Positions 10,562-20,816 of a stretch of DNA of 64,000 bases are shown piece by piece. A model generated the notes under the pieces. That model saw nothing but the letters and a program-made list of their open reading frames with translations. It made no database searches and was not told where the DNA came from. Source of the DNA: Erodium maritimum (lineage: Eukaryota > Streptophyta > Magnoliopsida > Geraniales > Geraniaceae). Location of the stretch: NCBI GenBank assembly GCA_963921825.1, contig OY997588.1, positions 156,923,618 through 156,987,617 of the forward strand, read 5' to 3'. Position numbers and translations under genes: made by a program. The first letter of the stretch is position 1, and every line of letters starts with the position of its first letter.

Positions 10562-13500
10562 TCATATCAATGACTTGAGGTGGAAAACTTGGCATTTTGG
10601 GTTGAATGACTTCTTTGCTGCAGCCTGCATAAACTTATGAATGGCAACTTCGTTTTCTTCCAAGTTCATCTGGAGGAAATATCGAGCCCACCAATCCGAG
10701 TTCCTCAGTTTAGCCTTCAGAAACATAAGATATTATGACATCAATCTCATAGTTAATTGCACATAACTACCTTTATGAGTTGTCCACAAACAGATGAACC
10801 CGTGGTAAAGTTTCCGCAAACACGTGACTACCCTTATGAATTTTCATGTGCCACCATCGTACAAAATAGACGGAAACCAATTTTTTTTTTCCGGCATGAA
10901 GCATCTTACAATTAGAACTCTTCGGGCAACAGACTTGAATTTTGTTCATCTTTGTGTCATTTCAAAGCCAGTAAATATAGTAAGTTTCAAACTCATGTGA
11001 GCATTTCATCTAATGTAAATATTCGAATACTCTAAAAGCCATACCAAAGAGGTTTGAACTAAGATTACAAACTAAAATTCGTTCTTCCAGACCCTCAAAT
11101 CCAACTGCAACCTAGATTAATAAATAAATAAAAAATTATGATCCTACAGGGTACAACCACTTACTGTTCTTCCAAATTTGGACACGTCAGCCTCCCTCTG
11201 CTGAGCTGGATTGCCTACATTTAGAATAATCAGTTAAATATCACTAATACCAAATAAAAAAAATGGCATATGTGCACAGATGCTTTAGTTCAATAGAGAA
11301 CATATGATCATTCCTTTTACCTGCAAATATCACAAGCCCGTCACTCGAAACTCTTGCCAAATCTGGAAGAGTTTTGTTAAGGTATCTAGGAGTTAAGTAA
11401 TCAAGTGCGTCCCATACAATGACAAGATCAAATGATTTTGGTCTGTATGGAAGTGGAAACCTGATATCAGCTACACGGACAATGCCTTTACGCACAAGAC
11501 GTTTGCAGTAAACATCAGCTGCTTCAACATCATACGGTTCAATACCCCACACTTCGATTTCCTCATCTTTCAACAATTTAGAAACCACTGAACATGTATC
11601 GGGGCCAACGTGCAAAATTTTATGCATGCTATGACCATATGCTTCCTTCAAAATTGGAATTGCTTGCTGAACTTTTCCGCTGCATGAATAATCACCTGTT
11701 CATGGAATTACAAATTTATAGCTTTTATAATTGAAGGTAATCCATGTGTGATATAAACTGACAGATTAGTTGTTTAAAAAGACGAGAAAAAATGTATCGG
11801 TATAAGAGAACAGGTCCAAAAATGCATTTGCTGATATCCTGTAGTGTTGAGCTGCTACAGTTAAATTCTTAATAGGGATAATTGCAAGAAAAAGTACCCG
11901 AGGTATTCAATTTGTGCAAGTTGTAGCCCTCTTCTTTGATAATTGCAAAAAAGTGCTTTGAACTTGTCCTTTTGTTGCACTTTGTATAAAAATGACGATT
12001 TTACCCTAGGAATTTAACATTTTAAAAATAATAACTAAAGAAAAAAAGTCCAAATTTTCATATCCCTTAAATGTACGTATGATAGTTTGGATTTTTTGTT
12101 TTTTACTTGTTATTTTTTATATATAAACTGTGAGGGTAAAATCATCATTTTTATACAAATTGAAACAAAAAGACAAGTCCATGGTATTTTTTTACAATTA
12201 TCAAAGAAGAGGGCAACAAATTGAAAAAAATGATGTAACTCCATCAGTATCCAGATCATTTTCTGGGAACTAATACGTGTTATTCTTATACTACAGAAGA
12301 GAGTAGCATAATATAGATGAGATATTTTGCTTGTTGGAGATGCCCATACATACATTTAAAAGCAATATTGACATGTGATAGTGGTTTGGGAATAATCAAA
12401 AACAAAACCAGCTTATCCAGATCAAATATATTTGTATCACTACCATAACACTCTTCGAGCGTGACATTTGTGGCAGTTTAAACCACTGAATGGGGCAGAA
12501 TGTTAAACTGGATATATATGGTTTCAATACTTCGTATGTGGAAATGAAATTGTCAATTCAAGCATAAGAAGAATTCAATTTTTATCCAACAAATTAATCT
12601 ACATTTTATAGATTCATCAACAATTAGATAAGCATGCATAAGTGGTGTAAACTTAAATGCTAATTCGTAGTAGATAATGAGTAAAGCACACAATCAACAT
12701 TTTTCATTTAGTAATACCATAAAATTATGCACTTCAAAATAAGAAAACCACAATGCTATACATGAGAGAGATTCAAGTGAATCGAATTTACCTTCAAACC
12801 TGCGAACAGCCTCAAGGTTATCACCAAATGGTCCAAATCCACCTACTCATGTTAAACAAAAAACAAAACCGAAGTTCAATAAACACAATAATATAAGTTA
12901 GCTGAATAAGTTCATGACTGTAACGATACAACAAAAACATGCAAATCAAAGCAGATACAAATCAAATCCACCTAATATGTAGAATGAATTGTATTTTAGA
13001 ACCTTCCCTCGACAAATCGTCATACATGTTTTAACTACTTTCTCAACTATTACAAATCTCCTTTTTGGTTCTCCCAAAATGTCAGCCCACCAGCATGCAT
13101 ATCTACTTCTAATCATGCTTGACCTATCACTAAACTAGAAGGGTGTGCATGTTCTTTTAAAACACACACACACACACATATATGTACAAGAAGTCGATAT
13201 CAAAATTATAAAAGTAGGCTAATTGCAAAAACTTGCGGTGAACTACGTGCGTTTTGCAAATACTATGGGTGAACTATTTTTTTTGCAAATGACATCCCCC
13301 AACTATTTTCTGTTGGCAAATTCACTAATGGGATTACGTTCTTGTTGCGAAAAGTCGAAAGTAAGCATGCAGAAGTGTATAATAGGGGTTCCAAATTGCA
13401 AAATGCGTATAATGTTAAGGGAAAAACTGTCATTTCTAAAACAAATTGAAGCCAATGGAAATAGTTGGGGATGTTTTTTACAAAAAAAAAATCACAAATA

Positions 13501-13889
13501 ATATTTCCAAAAAGTGCATAGTTCACCACAAGTTTTTGCACTTATTCCTATAAAATTTACAACTACCCACTAAGCAATACAACACTAAAACCCATTTCCA
13601 TATACAAATTAAACACAAACCTGAGCCGCTGTAAAAATGCAGAACACCAAACAAGACTACCTGAAACAAAAAGTAAGGCAAAAATCGAAACGATCACAAT
13701 CAGTCCTCGGAGCCAATGAGCCATCCCTATCCTAAACACAAACGAACCCACCACTCAAAAACGAGTTCGATAACGTACCAGGACAAGGAGTCCGACTATA
13801 ATCGGAGAAAATCTCGATTTCGATTTCAATTGAGCCCAGAAACCACCGTTGCCGTACCGCCGCCGGTAGGGTCCAGACCTCCTCGACAT
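10562..13889 (-). CDS. CGR2/CGR3-like Golgi pectin methyltransferase (SAM-dependent)
   Basis: CGR2/CGR3 proteins are Golgi type II membrane proteins that methylesterify homogalacturonan. Exons: about 13775-13889, 13661-13726, 12792-12842, 11321-11695, 11165-11214 and 10562-10714, about 269 aa in this model. The protein starts MSRRSGPYRRRYG, has a basic stretch and a membrane anchor (GLIVIVSIFALLFVS), then GDYSCSGKVQQAIPILKEA and the methyltransferase fold with LHVGPDTCSVVSKLL (SAM-binding loop region), WGIEPYDVE, RVADIRFPLPYR and DALDYLTPRYLN, and ends FGRTAKLRNSDWW...CQVFHLKSLI. Length and motif order fit the family. Only the exon 1/exon 2 junction is uncertain: the best-looking sites are out of phase, and the model given uses a weak donor. 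Introns 2 and 3 carry MITEs. Confidence 0.88.
11875..12222. mobile_element. Truncated Mutator-like MITE in CGR-like gene intron
   Basis: GGGATAATTGCAAG and TTGTAGCCCTCTTC open the left arm. The right arm is recognisable (AAAAGACAAGT, ATTATCAAAGAAGAGGGC) but the final segment ending in ATCCC is missing. It lies in the intron between the exons at 12792 and 11695. Confidence 0.6.
13216..13548. mobile_element. Mutator-like MITE, 'TGGTGAACTA' family, in CGR-like gene intron 2
   Basis: The left arm (AGGCTAATTGCAAAAACTTG, GGTGAACTA) and right arm (TAGTTCACC, AAGTTTTTGCACTTATTCC) are complementary. Flanks TATAAAAGT and TATAAAATT match at 8 of 9 with this choice of ends. A (CA)n(TA)n microsatellite precedes it near 13160-13185. 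Confidence 0.6.
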
Positions 13890-14159
13890 GGTCGGTAATG
13901 GCACGCGCCTATGCAGACACTACGCACCTGAAACGAGCACAGGACGAGTTTCAGAAACCGATGGCGGATCTGCGAATTTTCTGGAACTAGTGGACATGCA
14001 CGGAGAGAAAGTACCTGGAAAGAGAGTGAAGAACCCGCATTGCGACGGTGTAGTAGCTAGGGTTTTAGGTCTCGATTGGTCAGTGAAATTGATTTTGATT
14101 TCGGTGATGGATTGGAGACGAAGATGGCGTGGAGCTTTTCTACGTCGTCTGTGAAATCC

Positions 14160-15780
14160 AACGGTTTTGATGGTGGGAAAGGGAACAGAGTGTGCTTTTG
14201 CTACGGTATTTATCAGGTGCGCTCGAGTTCATTGGAGCTGAATGCACCGACCTTGATTGACCAATCAGATATAAATCAGTCCTAAATAGGGAGAAGGAAA
14301 ATGATAGTACAAAATAAACGTTATTTAGAAATGATTTATTTAATTACCCGTCTCGTTGTATTTTTTTTAAAAACTTAAGCAGAGATATTATAGATAAACG
14401 TCTTAACCGATCAAAAAAGAGCCACAAAATAGAGTCCATAATTTATAAGAAAATCGAAAGCTAAAACAAACAAAAAACCAAAATATCGTGAGACTAAAAT
14501 CATAAGAAACTGGTCATTGGAATCAAAAGGTTGTCCCACCGACACAATTGTTGGAAACTGAAACTATGGGGTTGACCCGAACGGAACTTGAAATGTCGTA
14601 ATGTGCAACTGGACTGGATACTCTTTCGCATAATCAACGATCGTCCTCTTTCGTTTTACCGGGGGGGTCCCGATGAGAGTATCTTATTTGTACTTGGTGG
14701 ATCCATCGTCATCCTATGACCAGTGAGAAAGTGGTACCATTGTAGACCCATCACCGACCCCTCTGATGCTCGTTAAAGGAAATGATGGTGCTTTTTATCC
14801 CGTCGTTTTTTCACTCTACATTTGGACAATCGTCTTATCTAGTAGATCAGATCTTACAAATCCCCCGCCTGATTTGAGAGCAACGTCAAGAGTCACACTG
14901 ACGACGTCGTCTCTCTACCTTGTCTTTGGCACTATAATAGTTGACTATCCCCTTCCTATCAACGCTTTGAGGTACATAATGAATCATGGAAAGGGTCGCC
15001 ATCAGTTGTCATATCCCTTCTCTATTGTCACATCAAATCCTAAACGAGTTGTCTTAAGCCAACCAACAACCTTTACTCGCCCTTTAGCCGCCCATGAAGC
15101 ATCCCATGTATCCATGGTATCTCACCACCGGTCCACCAAACGAAACCCAATTGACACGTGAGACAACGTTTATCAGATCAGGGACGAAGATTTCCATTGT
15201 AGAATCCCAAACGAGATTAGGCTGGTGGGCATGTTCTCCGTCCACCACATCTCCCTTTGCATAATGGCATAGACTTGGAGCACTCATCGTCATTTAACGA
15301 AAGAAGAGAGCAAGACCTATAACCCACCACCATCTGTTGCACCAAAATATAATAACGATGACATCAACCCTAACAAGAAGAAAGGTCTCCATTATCGTTT
15401 TATTTTATAGGTTATTTGATCATAGATTCCAAAATGAGGATAAGTTGAACATCATATATTAAACTATTAAATATGAATAAACTAAACTCTTTAAAACTAT
15501 TATAATATACACATTTATCTCCAAAGTATCATGTGGTTAGTTCAAATTGTTCTCAATCTATCATTCTCAATATATTTGAAACGATTTGACCAATCGAGTT
15601 TGAACGAATAGTCACATTTCACGTGACACGTGTTCATTCGCTGGAGCCATGAACCTTCAGCCCTAACAAGATATAGATTCCCCCAACAAAAATCAAAATT
15701 TTCAATAGTGCAATTAATTGTTTAAATATTTTTTCCCTTCTAAAAGTTGAATATTATTAAGTTACGTATTACCGACCGCA
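14160..15780. other. Spacer between the divergent CGR-like and J-protein genes; no gene recognised
   Basis: The right-hand 14560-15370 is more GC-rich than its surroundings and has a 131-codon open frame (14766-15161, +). Its translation shows no recognisable domain and no splice context. It may be decayed transposon sequence. No promoter element could be assigned with confidence. Confidence 0.4.
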
Positions 15781-15937
15781 GAGGATAGCTCCTCTCAGAA
15801 ATAGAACGCGACCATAGTTTCAGAGAATCGTCGATTCGCAGACCAGGCGCCGAGTCGAATCGTATCTATTTCGAGCATCGATCGAAGAAGAAGAAGATAC
15901 GAAGAAGCAGGTTTGAGACGAACCTTTGAGCGGAGCC

Positions 15938-15991
15938 ATGCTTCGATGGTTCCGAATTCAACCACCATCTCTACAGAGCTATCGTTGTTGA
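15938..15991 (+). promoter_or_regulatory. Upstream ORF of 17 codons in the J-protein gene leader
   Basis: An ATG at 15938 opens a 17-residue frame (MLRWFRIQPPSLQSYRC) that stops 25 nt before the main start at 16017. A second ATG at 15946, in another frame, overlaps the main start. Such leaders can reduce translation of the main frame; whether the transcript includes them is inferred from position only. Confidence 0.35.
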
Positions 15992-16016
15992 GCCCAGGAT
16001 CGACGAACCGCAGAAA

Positions 16017-19000
16017 ATGGGGGGCGAAGATGATTTTCGGGATAAACGTAACCCTAATTCCCCGTCGTCGAACAGACGCCATTCCGACGACGATGACCCC
16101 AAGCTCGTGGGTATTCTTATCTTCGGCCTGATTGGCGCCACCGTCACCACTTTCGCCGTGAGCTTCTTCTTCGTCCCTTTGATCGTCGATTTATTTTAAA
16201 TGCTTGTTTGGTATTCAATTTGCGGGATTAACAGATGTTTATGTTAATGGGTTGTTGCTGTTTTGATGGGTATTGAACGAAATGGGTTGTTGTTGTTGAT
16301 GGGTTTGTCTATAGATTGTGAAACACAATGAGAACTTTGAATCTCATGATTGTTCAATTGATGTGTATTCACACCAAATTTGGTTGGTTCTAATTGAGTT
16401 TGTGCCTGATAAAACTAGGATTGGATGTTCATACCCACATTTTATTGTAGTGAAAACGGAGGAAATTCAAAATTAATTGGGATTGTGTATTGAACGAAAC
16501 ACTGATCGGTTATGCATCAAGTTTAGATTTCATCCAGAAATTGGAATTGCCTTGATTATGCGACTCAATGAGAACTTTGAATCTCATGATTGTTCAATTG
16601 ATGCTTATGCACACCAAATTTGGTTGGTTCTAAGTGTGTTTGTGCCTGATGAAACTAGGATTGGAGGTTCATACCCACATTTTTTTTTGTAATGAAAACA
16701 AAGGAAATTCAAAATTAATCGGGATTGTGTATTGAATGAAACACTGATCGGTTATGGATCAAGTTTAGAGTTCATCCCGAAATTGAAATTTCCTAGATTT
16801 TGTGACACAATGAGAGCTTTGAAGCTCGTGATTTGTTGTATCGTGCTGTGGGTTACAATGTTGCGGATTGTATACTAAATTTGGTTGGTTCTGACTGAGT
16901 TTGTGGCTGATAAAACTAGGATTGGAGGTTTATACCCACACTTTATTGTAATGAAAACAAAGGAAATTCAAAACTCAAAGGTCAAAGTTTGTAAGAAAAG
17001 GCTAATTACCAACTAGATTTTCTTTCCAACATCCCATGTAGCAGAGGAATTGGACTTATCGAATTGCTTTTTCTTGTTAAATCCATATCTCATACCTACG
17101 TTTGACACATTTGCAATTGAACAGATTGGTCATCTGCGGAGTACTGCAAGTTGGTTATATACTCAGGTTTGCATTTCTTCTTGGAAGTTTTCCTCCACAA
17201 GCCTCTCGTGAAGATGGTTTTGAAAACCATATGTGAGAGGAACGTTTCAATGAAGTACTTTATCTGACTGCCAAACTGATGATATTTGTACATGTACCAT
17301 AAAGTTGAGCAGGCCGAGAAGTGGGAAAACAGGCAGGACTTTCCGGTCAGCGTTTGAGGAGGAAGCATGGAGAAGGTATAATCGGCGAATGCAAGAGGCT
17401 TATGAAGAAGAAATGGAGAGAGTTGTAAGTTGTATTGAAATTTTACTCTGTTAGTAAATCATTTCTTTTTAAGCCATTCACATCTTTGGGGGATTTTAGA
17501 TTGCTTTACCACAATTGACAAGCTTTTCTACTTGGGAGGAAGTCACTACTTACTTATCATGAAAGTTATAAATAAATAACTTTAAATGCACTGATCGATA
17601 CGAGTTCAATTAGTCCACTGTTAGTTGTATTTTAGTTACATGATCGTGATTTTATATAACTCTATTTGTATGGTTTTGCTCTCCACAGGAACGAATAAAG
17701 CGTATGCAGAACGTGTTCAACAGAGAGAGGAATAAATACAAAAGGACGTATGAGAGCTGGAGGGAAAATGATGCCGGTTTTGGCCCTGGTCAATTTCATC
17801 AACAGTTTCAGAGGGAAGATTGGTATTGGAAGACCGATGCCTCCTTCAGAAACCAGAGGACTAATTACAGGGAAACTCAAAGAGCCAGTGCAAGTTCTCC
17901 ATTATCGCATCACTACTCAGTTTTGGGTCTTGATAGGTAATAACATTCGCTGAAACTTATGGGCATGTGATTGCAAAGTGAAAGCAGCCAAGGCGCCCGC
18001 CATTGTGGGGTCCGCGAAGGGTTGGTGTCTGGAAAAGTAACTAAAATTATAGGGATAATTGCAAAAGAGTACCAACTAGGTATTCACTTTTTGCAAGTTG
18101 TAGCCCTCTTCTACGATAATTGCAAAAAAGTGCCATGAAGTTGCCTTTTTGTTTCCGAATTTTCACCTCTATTACTTTTCTTCTTTTTTTGGACGTACTA
18201 AGAGGGATGAAAAATCTGTGTTTTTTTATACTTTTTACTTATTATTTTTAACTGGTAAAACCGCCATTTTGAAACAAAATTCACGCAACGTGCAACAAAA
18301 AAGGCAACTTCAATGCACTTTTTTGCAATTATCAAAGAAGAGGGCTACGAATTGCAAAAAGTGAATTCCTCAGGGTACTTTTTTGCAATTATCCCAAAAT
18401 TATAATACAAATTTTCATCTGACTGGCATTTTATTTGAGCAAGTAGTTAGCAACTAAAACTGACACCACTTGCATGTCTTTGCAACAGGTTGAGAAGAAC
18501 TCCATACACAGAAGCTGAGATTAAGGTATTGCCATTGTTGATATGACATGTTCCGTGCTTACTGTAGATATATGAAAGTTGAATGAGGTTTCTGTTCCCT
18601 TTAGATGGCTACATCAGTTTTTACTTTGTAGTGAATATCCCTTTTTCCCTTGTTTTTTTTTGTGTCAAATAATATTCAATCAGGGCAAAAGGGACATTTC
18701 GAGGAACGGGGTTGAAACGGACATTTCAAGTCAACCCGTTACTGAATGCTAATGGACGGCCCAATTCATAATGCAGTGCATAGAACATTTTTTCATAGGG
18801 CAGTTTTCTGTCTGTGCCCAAAAATGGCCGTTCCTTATGAAATGATCAGTCATACCGTTCTATTAGCAAGTCACCACCCCTAACGGTGGCTTGTGGGAAA
18901 GTCAAGTCACTCATCGCCGGAATGGAGTAATTGTGGTCATGATTATGCATATGTTGGACTTGTTTATTCAAGGGGCGACACCAGTTACTATTTATAGATT

Positions 19001-19296
19001 TTTTATTATTTTTGTGAAGCTTCTTGTTTCCACCTTGCATCTCTATGTTCAGTAGAAATGTTATTTTTATTGCAGACAGCATTTAGGACGAAGGCTAAGG
19101 AGTTCCACCCGGATCAGAATCAGAAAAATAAAGGTTTGTTGCCGATAACTATTCTCCTAACTCAATTTTAGTGTTTTGCATGTGTCGTTCAAAACCTAGT
19201 TTATTTATATCTGCAGAGGCCGCTGAAGCAAAGTTCAAAGAGGTGATGACATCGTACGAGGCAATAAAACAAGAAAGGAAAGACATCAGATTCTGA
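16017..19296 (+). CDS. Membrane-anchored J-domain (DnaJ-like) protein
   Basis: Seven exons join in phase: 16017-16157, 17125-17166, 17305-17424, 17689-17936, 18489-18525, 19076-19133 and 19217-19296, giving 241 aa. Residues 1-27 are charged (MGGEDDFRDKRNPNSP..., then DDDD). Residues about 28-47 form one membrane helix (KLVGILIFGLIGATVTTFA). Then comes an Arg/Glu-rich middle (AFEEEAWRRYNRRMQEAYEE) likely to be helical, and a J domain at about 175-236 (HYSVLGLDR ... EFHPDQNQ ... YEAIKQERK) with the HPD triad that stimulates Hsp70 ATPase. It is therefore a probable Hsp70 co-chaperone tethered to a membrane; I recall similar Arabidopsis J proteins but cannot name the organelle. Exon 1 would otherwise run on to a stop at 16199; the GTGAGC donor at 16158 and the matching acceptor at 17124 decide the join. 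The exon 3 acceptor is pyrimidine-poor. Confidence 0.85.
16315..16985 (+). repeat. Tandem repeat, about 2.8 copies of a 240-242 bp unit, in J-protein intron 1
   Basis: The word CAATGAGAACTTTGAATCTC recurs at 16326 and 16566, with a diverged version at 16808. Each is followed by 'CACCAAATTTGGTTGGTTCT', 'ATACCCACATTTT' and 'GGAAATTCAAAA'. The third unit carries a replaced stretch near 16836-16880. Confidence 0.8.
18052..18395. mobile_element. Mutator-like MITE in J-protein intron 4, perfect 9-bp target duplication
   Basis: The ends GGGATAATTGCAAAAGAG and TTTTTTGCAATTATCCC are complementary, and arms of about 120 bp pair throughout. AAAATTATA flanks it directly on both sides (18043-18051 and 18396-18404). 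This copy is one of the clearest for defining the family and its 9-bp duplication. Confidence 0.85.
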
Positions 19297-19639
19297 AACT
19301 GATAAATTATAACTCCCCACAGATCAGAGATACTTTCAGACTTTCAGTACGCAATTCTATTAAGTTCTGTCTCCTGAATAACGAGTTCATCGGGAAGTAA
19401 ATATTGAGAACTGTCCTAGTTGGAGATGAAATACTATAGTTATTTTTCTCTTTCCAATTATAAGTTATATATGGAAATGAACAGTTTGGGTTTTGTATGT
19501 ATAGGACATGCCATTGTGCATGAATAGTCCTTGTAATATTTCCTCTAATCTTATGTATGAGAATTTTCATGAACTGGGTATGTGAGAATGAAATCTATAC
19601 CTATGATCCAAAACAGTACAATGTTAAAATTAAAAAATA

Positions 19640-20345
19640 ACTGTAATAAAAGTATCATGAATATTCTTTTTTTTTTTGCCACTTCTAGTCCTCTTTGATA
19701 TTGTAAGAAAAATACGAAGAACTTGTTTCTTCTTTTTGTTGTTGTAATTCATGTAAAAAATAATAACGTGTTTACCCTCTATTTTAAAAGACATGAAAAT
19801 TTATTTTTTTATTCTTTAATTATTACTTTTCAAATTTAAATTTTCAAAGATCAAATCGTCAATCTGAAATAAATTTATACAAAAAGACAAGTCGAAGACA
19901 CTTTTTTTATCATGATTGAAGAACAAGGGTTACAAGTTACAAAAAAAAAGGTGATTACCTTTAGGGTACTTTTTACAACTATCACATAATATCAATTTAG
20001 AAAGGTTGTTTTACAAGACCCCGTGCTCGGGCTGACCTGGCTGGTCACGGAACATTTTTCTTGCAAGGTGTAACATTTTAACTCCAAACGGGTCATCGAG
20101 CAAATCATAGATATATTTTTTGGGATTAAATCTAAAAACCTATTCTAAAGTATTTGTCACAAATAACAAACTAACCTAAAACATTGTTATATATTAAAGG
20201 CATGTAAATGATCTGTGACCAATTCGTAAAGATATAAATGACATGTGGTCAAATCATAAGATCATTCATTTAACACTTTTAAACTTTGAATAACTTATTA
20301 TTTGTGACCAATACACAAGGGTAGGTGTCCACATTTAACCCTATT
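19640..20345. repeat. Two worn inverted-repeat elements between the J-protein and bHLH genes
   Basis: 19650-19990 retains 'TAGTCCTCTTTGATATTG', 'CTTGTTTCTTCTTTTTG' and 'GGTGATTACCTTTAGGGTAC' in the order of the common MITE family. 20128-20345 keeps 'GTGACCAATTCGTAAAG' units of the 8990-9326 family. Neither has clear ends. 20346-20816 shows no gene. Confidence 0.45.
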
Positions 20346-20816
20346 TTTAAAACCTTAATGTATTAAAATGTCATCTTCCTCATATAGTTTTGTCTATTTC
20401 TCAAAACCAACCAAAATAAGCAATAAAAAACCATTTCATATTCAAGAAAAAATCAACTCTCAAACCCATCTATTATCTTTAGTTTGATACACACTACATT
20501 TTCATACACAACAATCAAGCACAAAATCTCCAAAAACAATCATCTTCTAAGCTACAACTACAACACCAATTCAAAAACAATCATCTTCATCAATCAAATG
20601 TGTTGTTGTCTGAATATACACTGGTTCGTAGTTCTAACAAGTCATCTTCTGCTAAAAATTCGAAGAACAGTTAGGAGCTAAGAACCTATCCGACTCAACT
20701 TAATTCGAGTTCAATGTGCAGTCAACTTAAACCGAGTTATAGCTCTGATTTCAAACGCCCTGCAGGAGGAGATATAATCACATTAGAAGGAGATCAAGAA
20801 CAGGTTTGTGGACATC

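Noticed and set aside
14766-15161. 131-codon plus-strand frame as a gene
   Set aside because: No recognisable motif, no promoter or splice context; probably chance or decayed sequence.
16017-16199. Separate 60-aa small membrane protein gene
   Set aside because: The frame can stop at 16199, but a GTGAGC donor at 16158 and in-phase downstream exons encoding the rest of a J protein explain it better.
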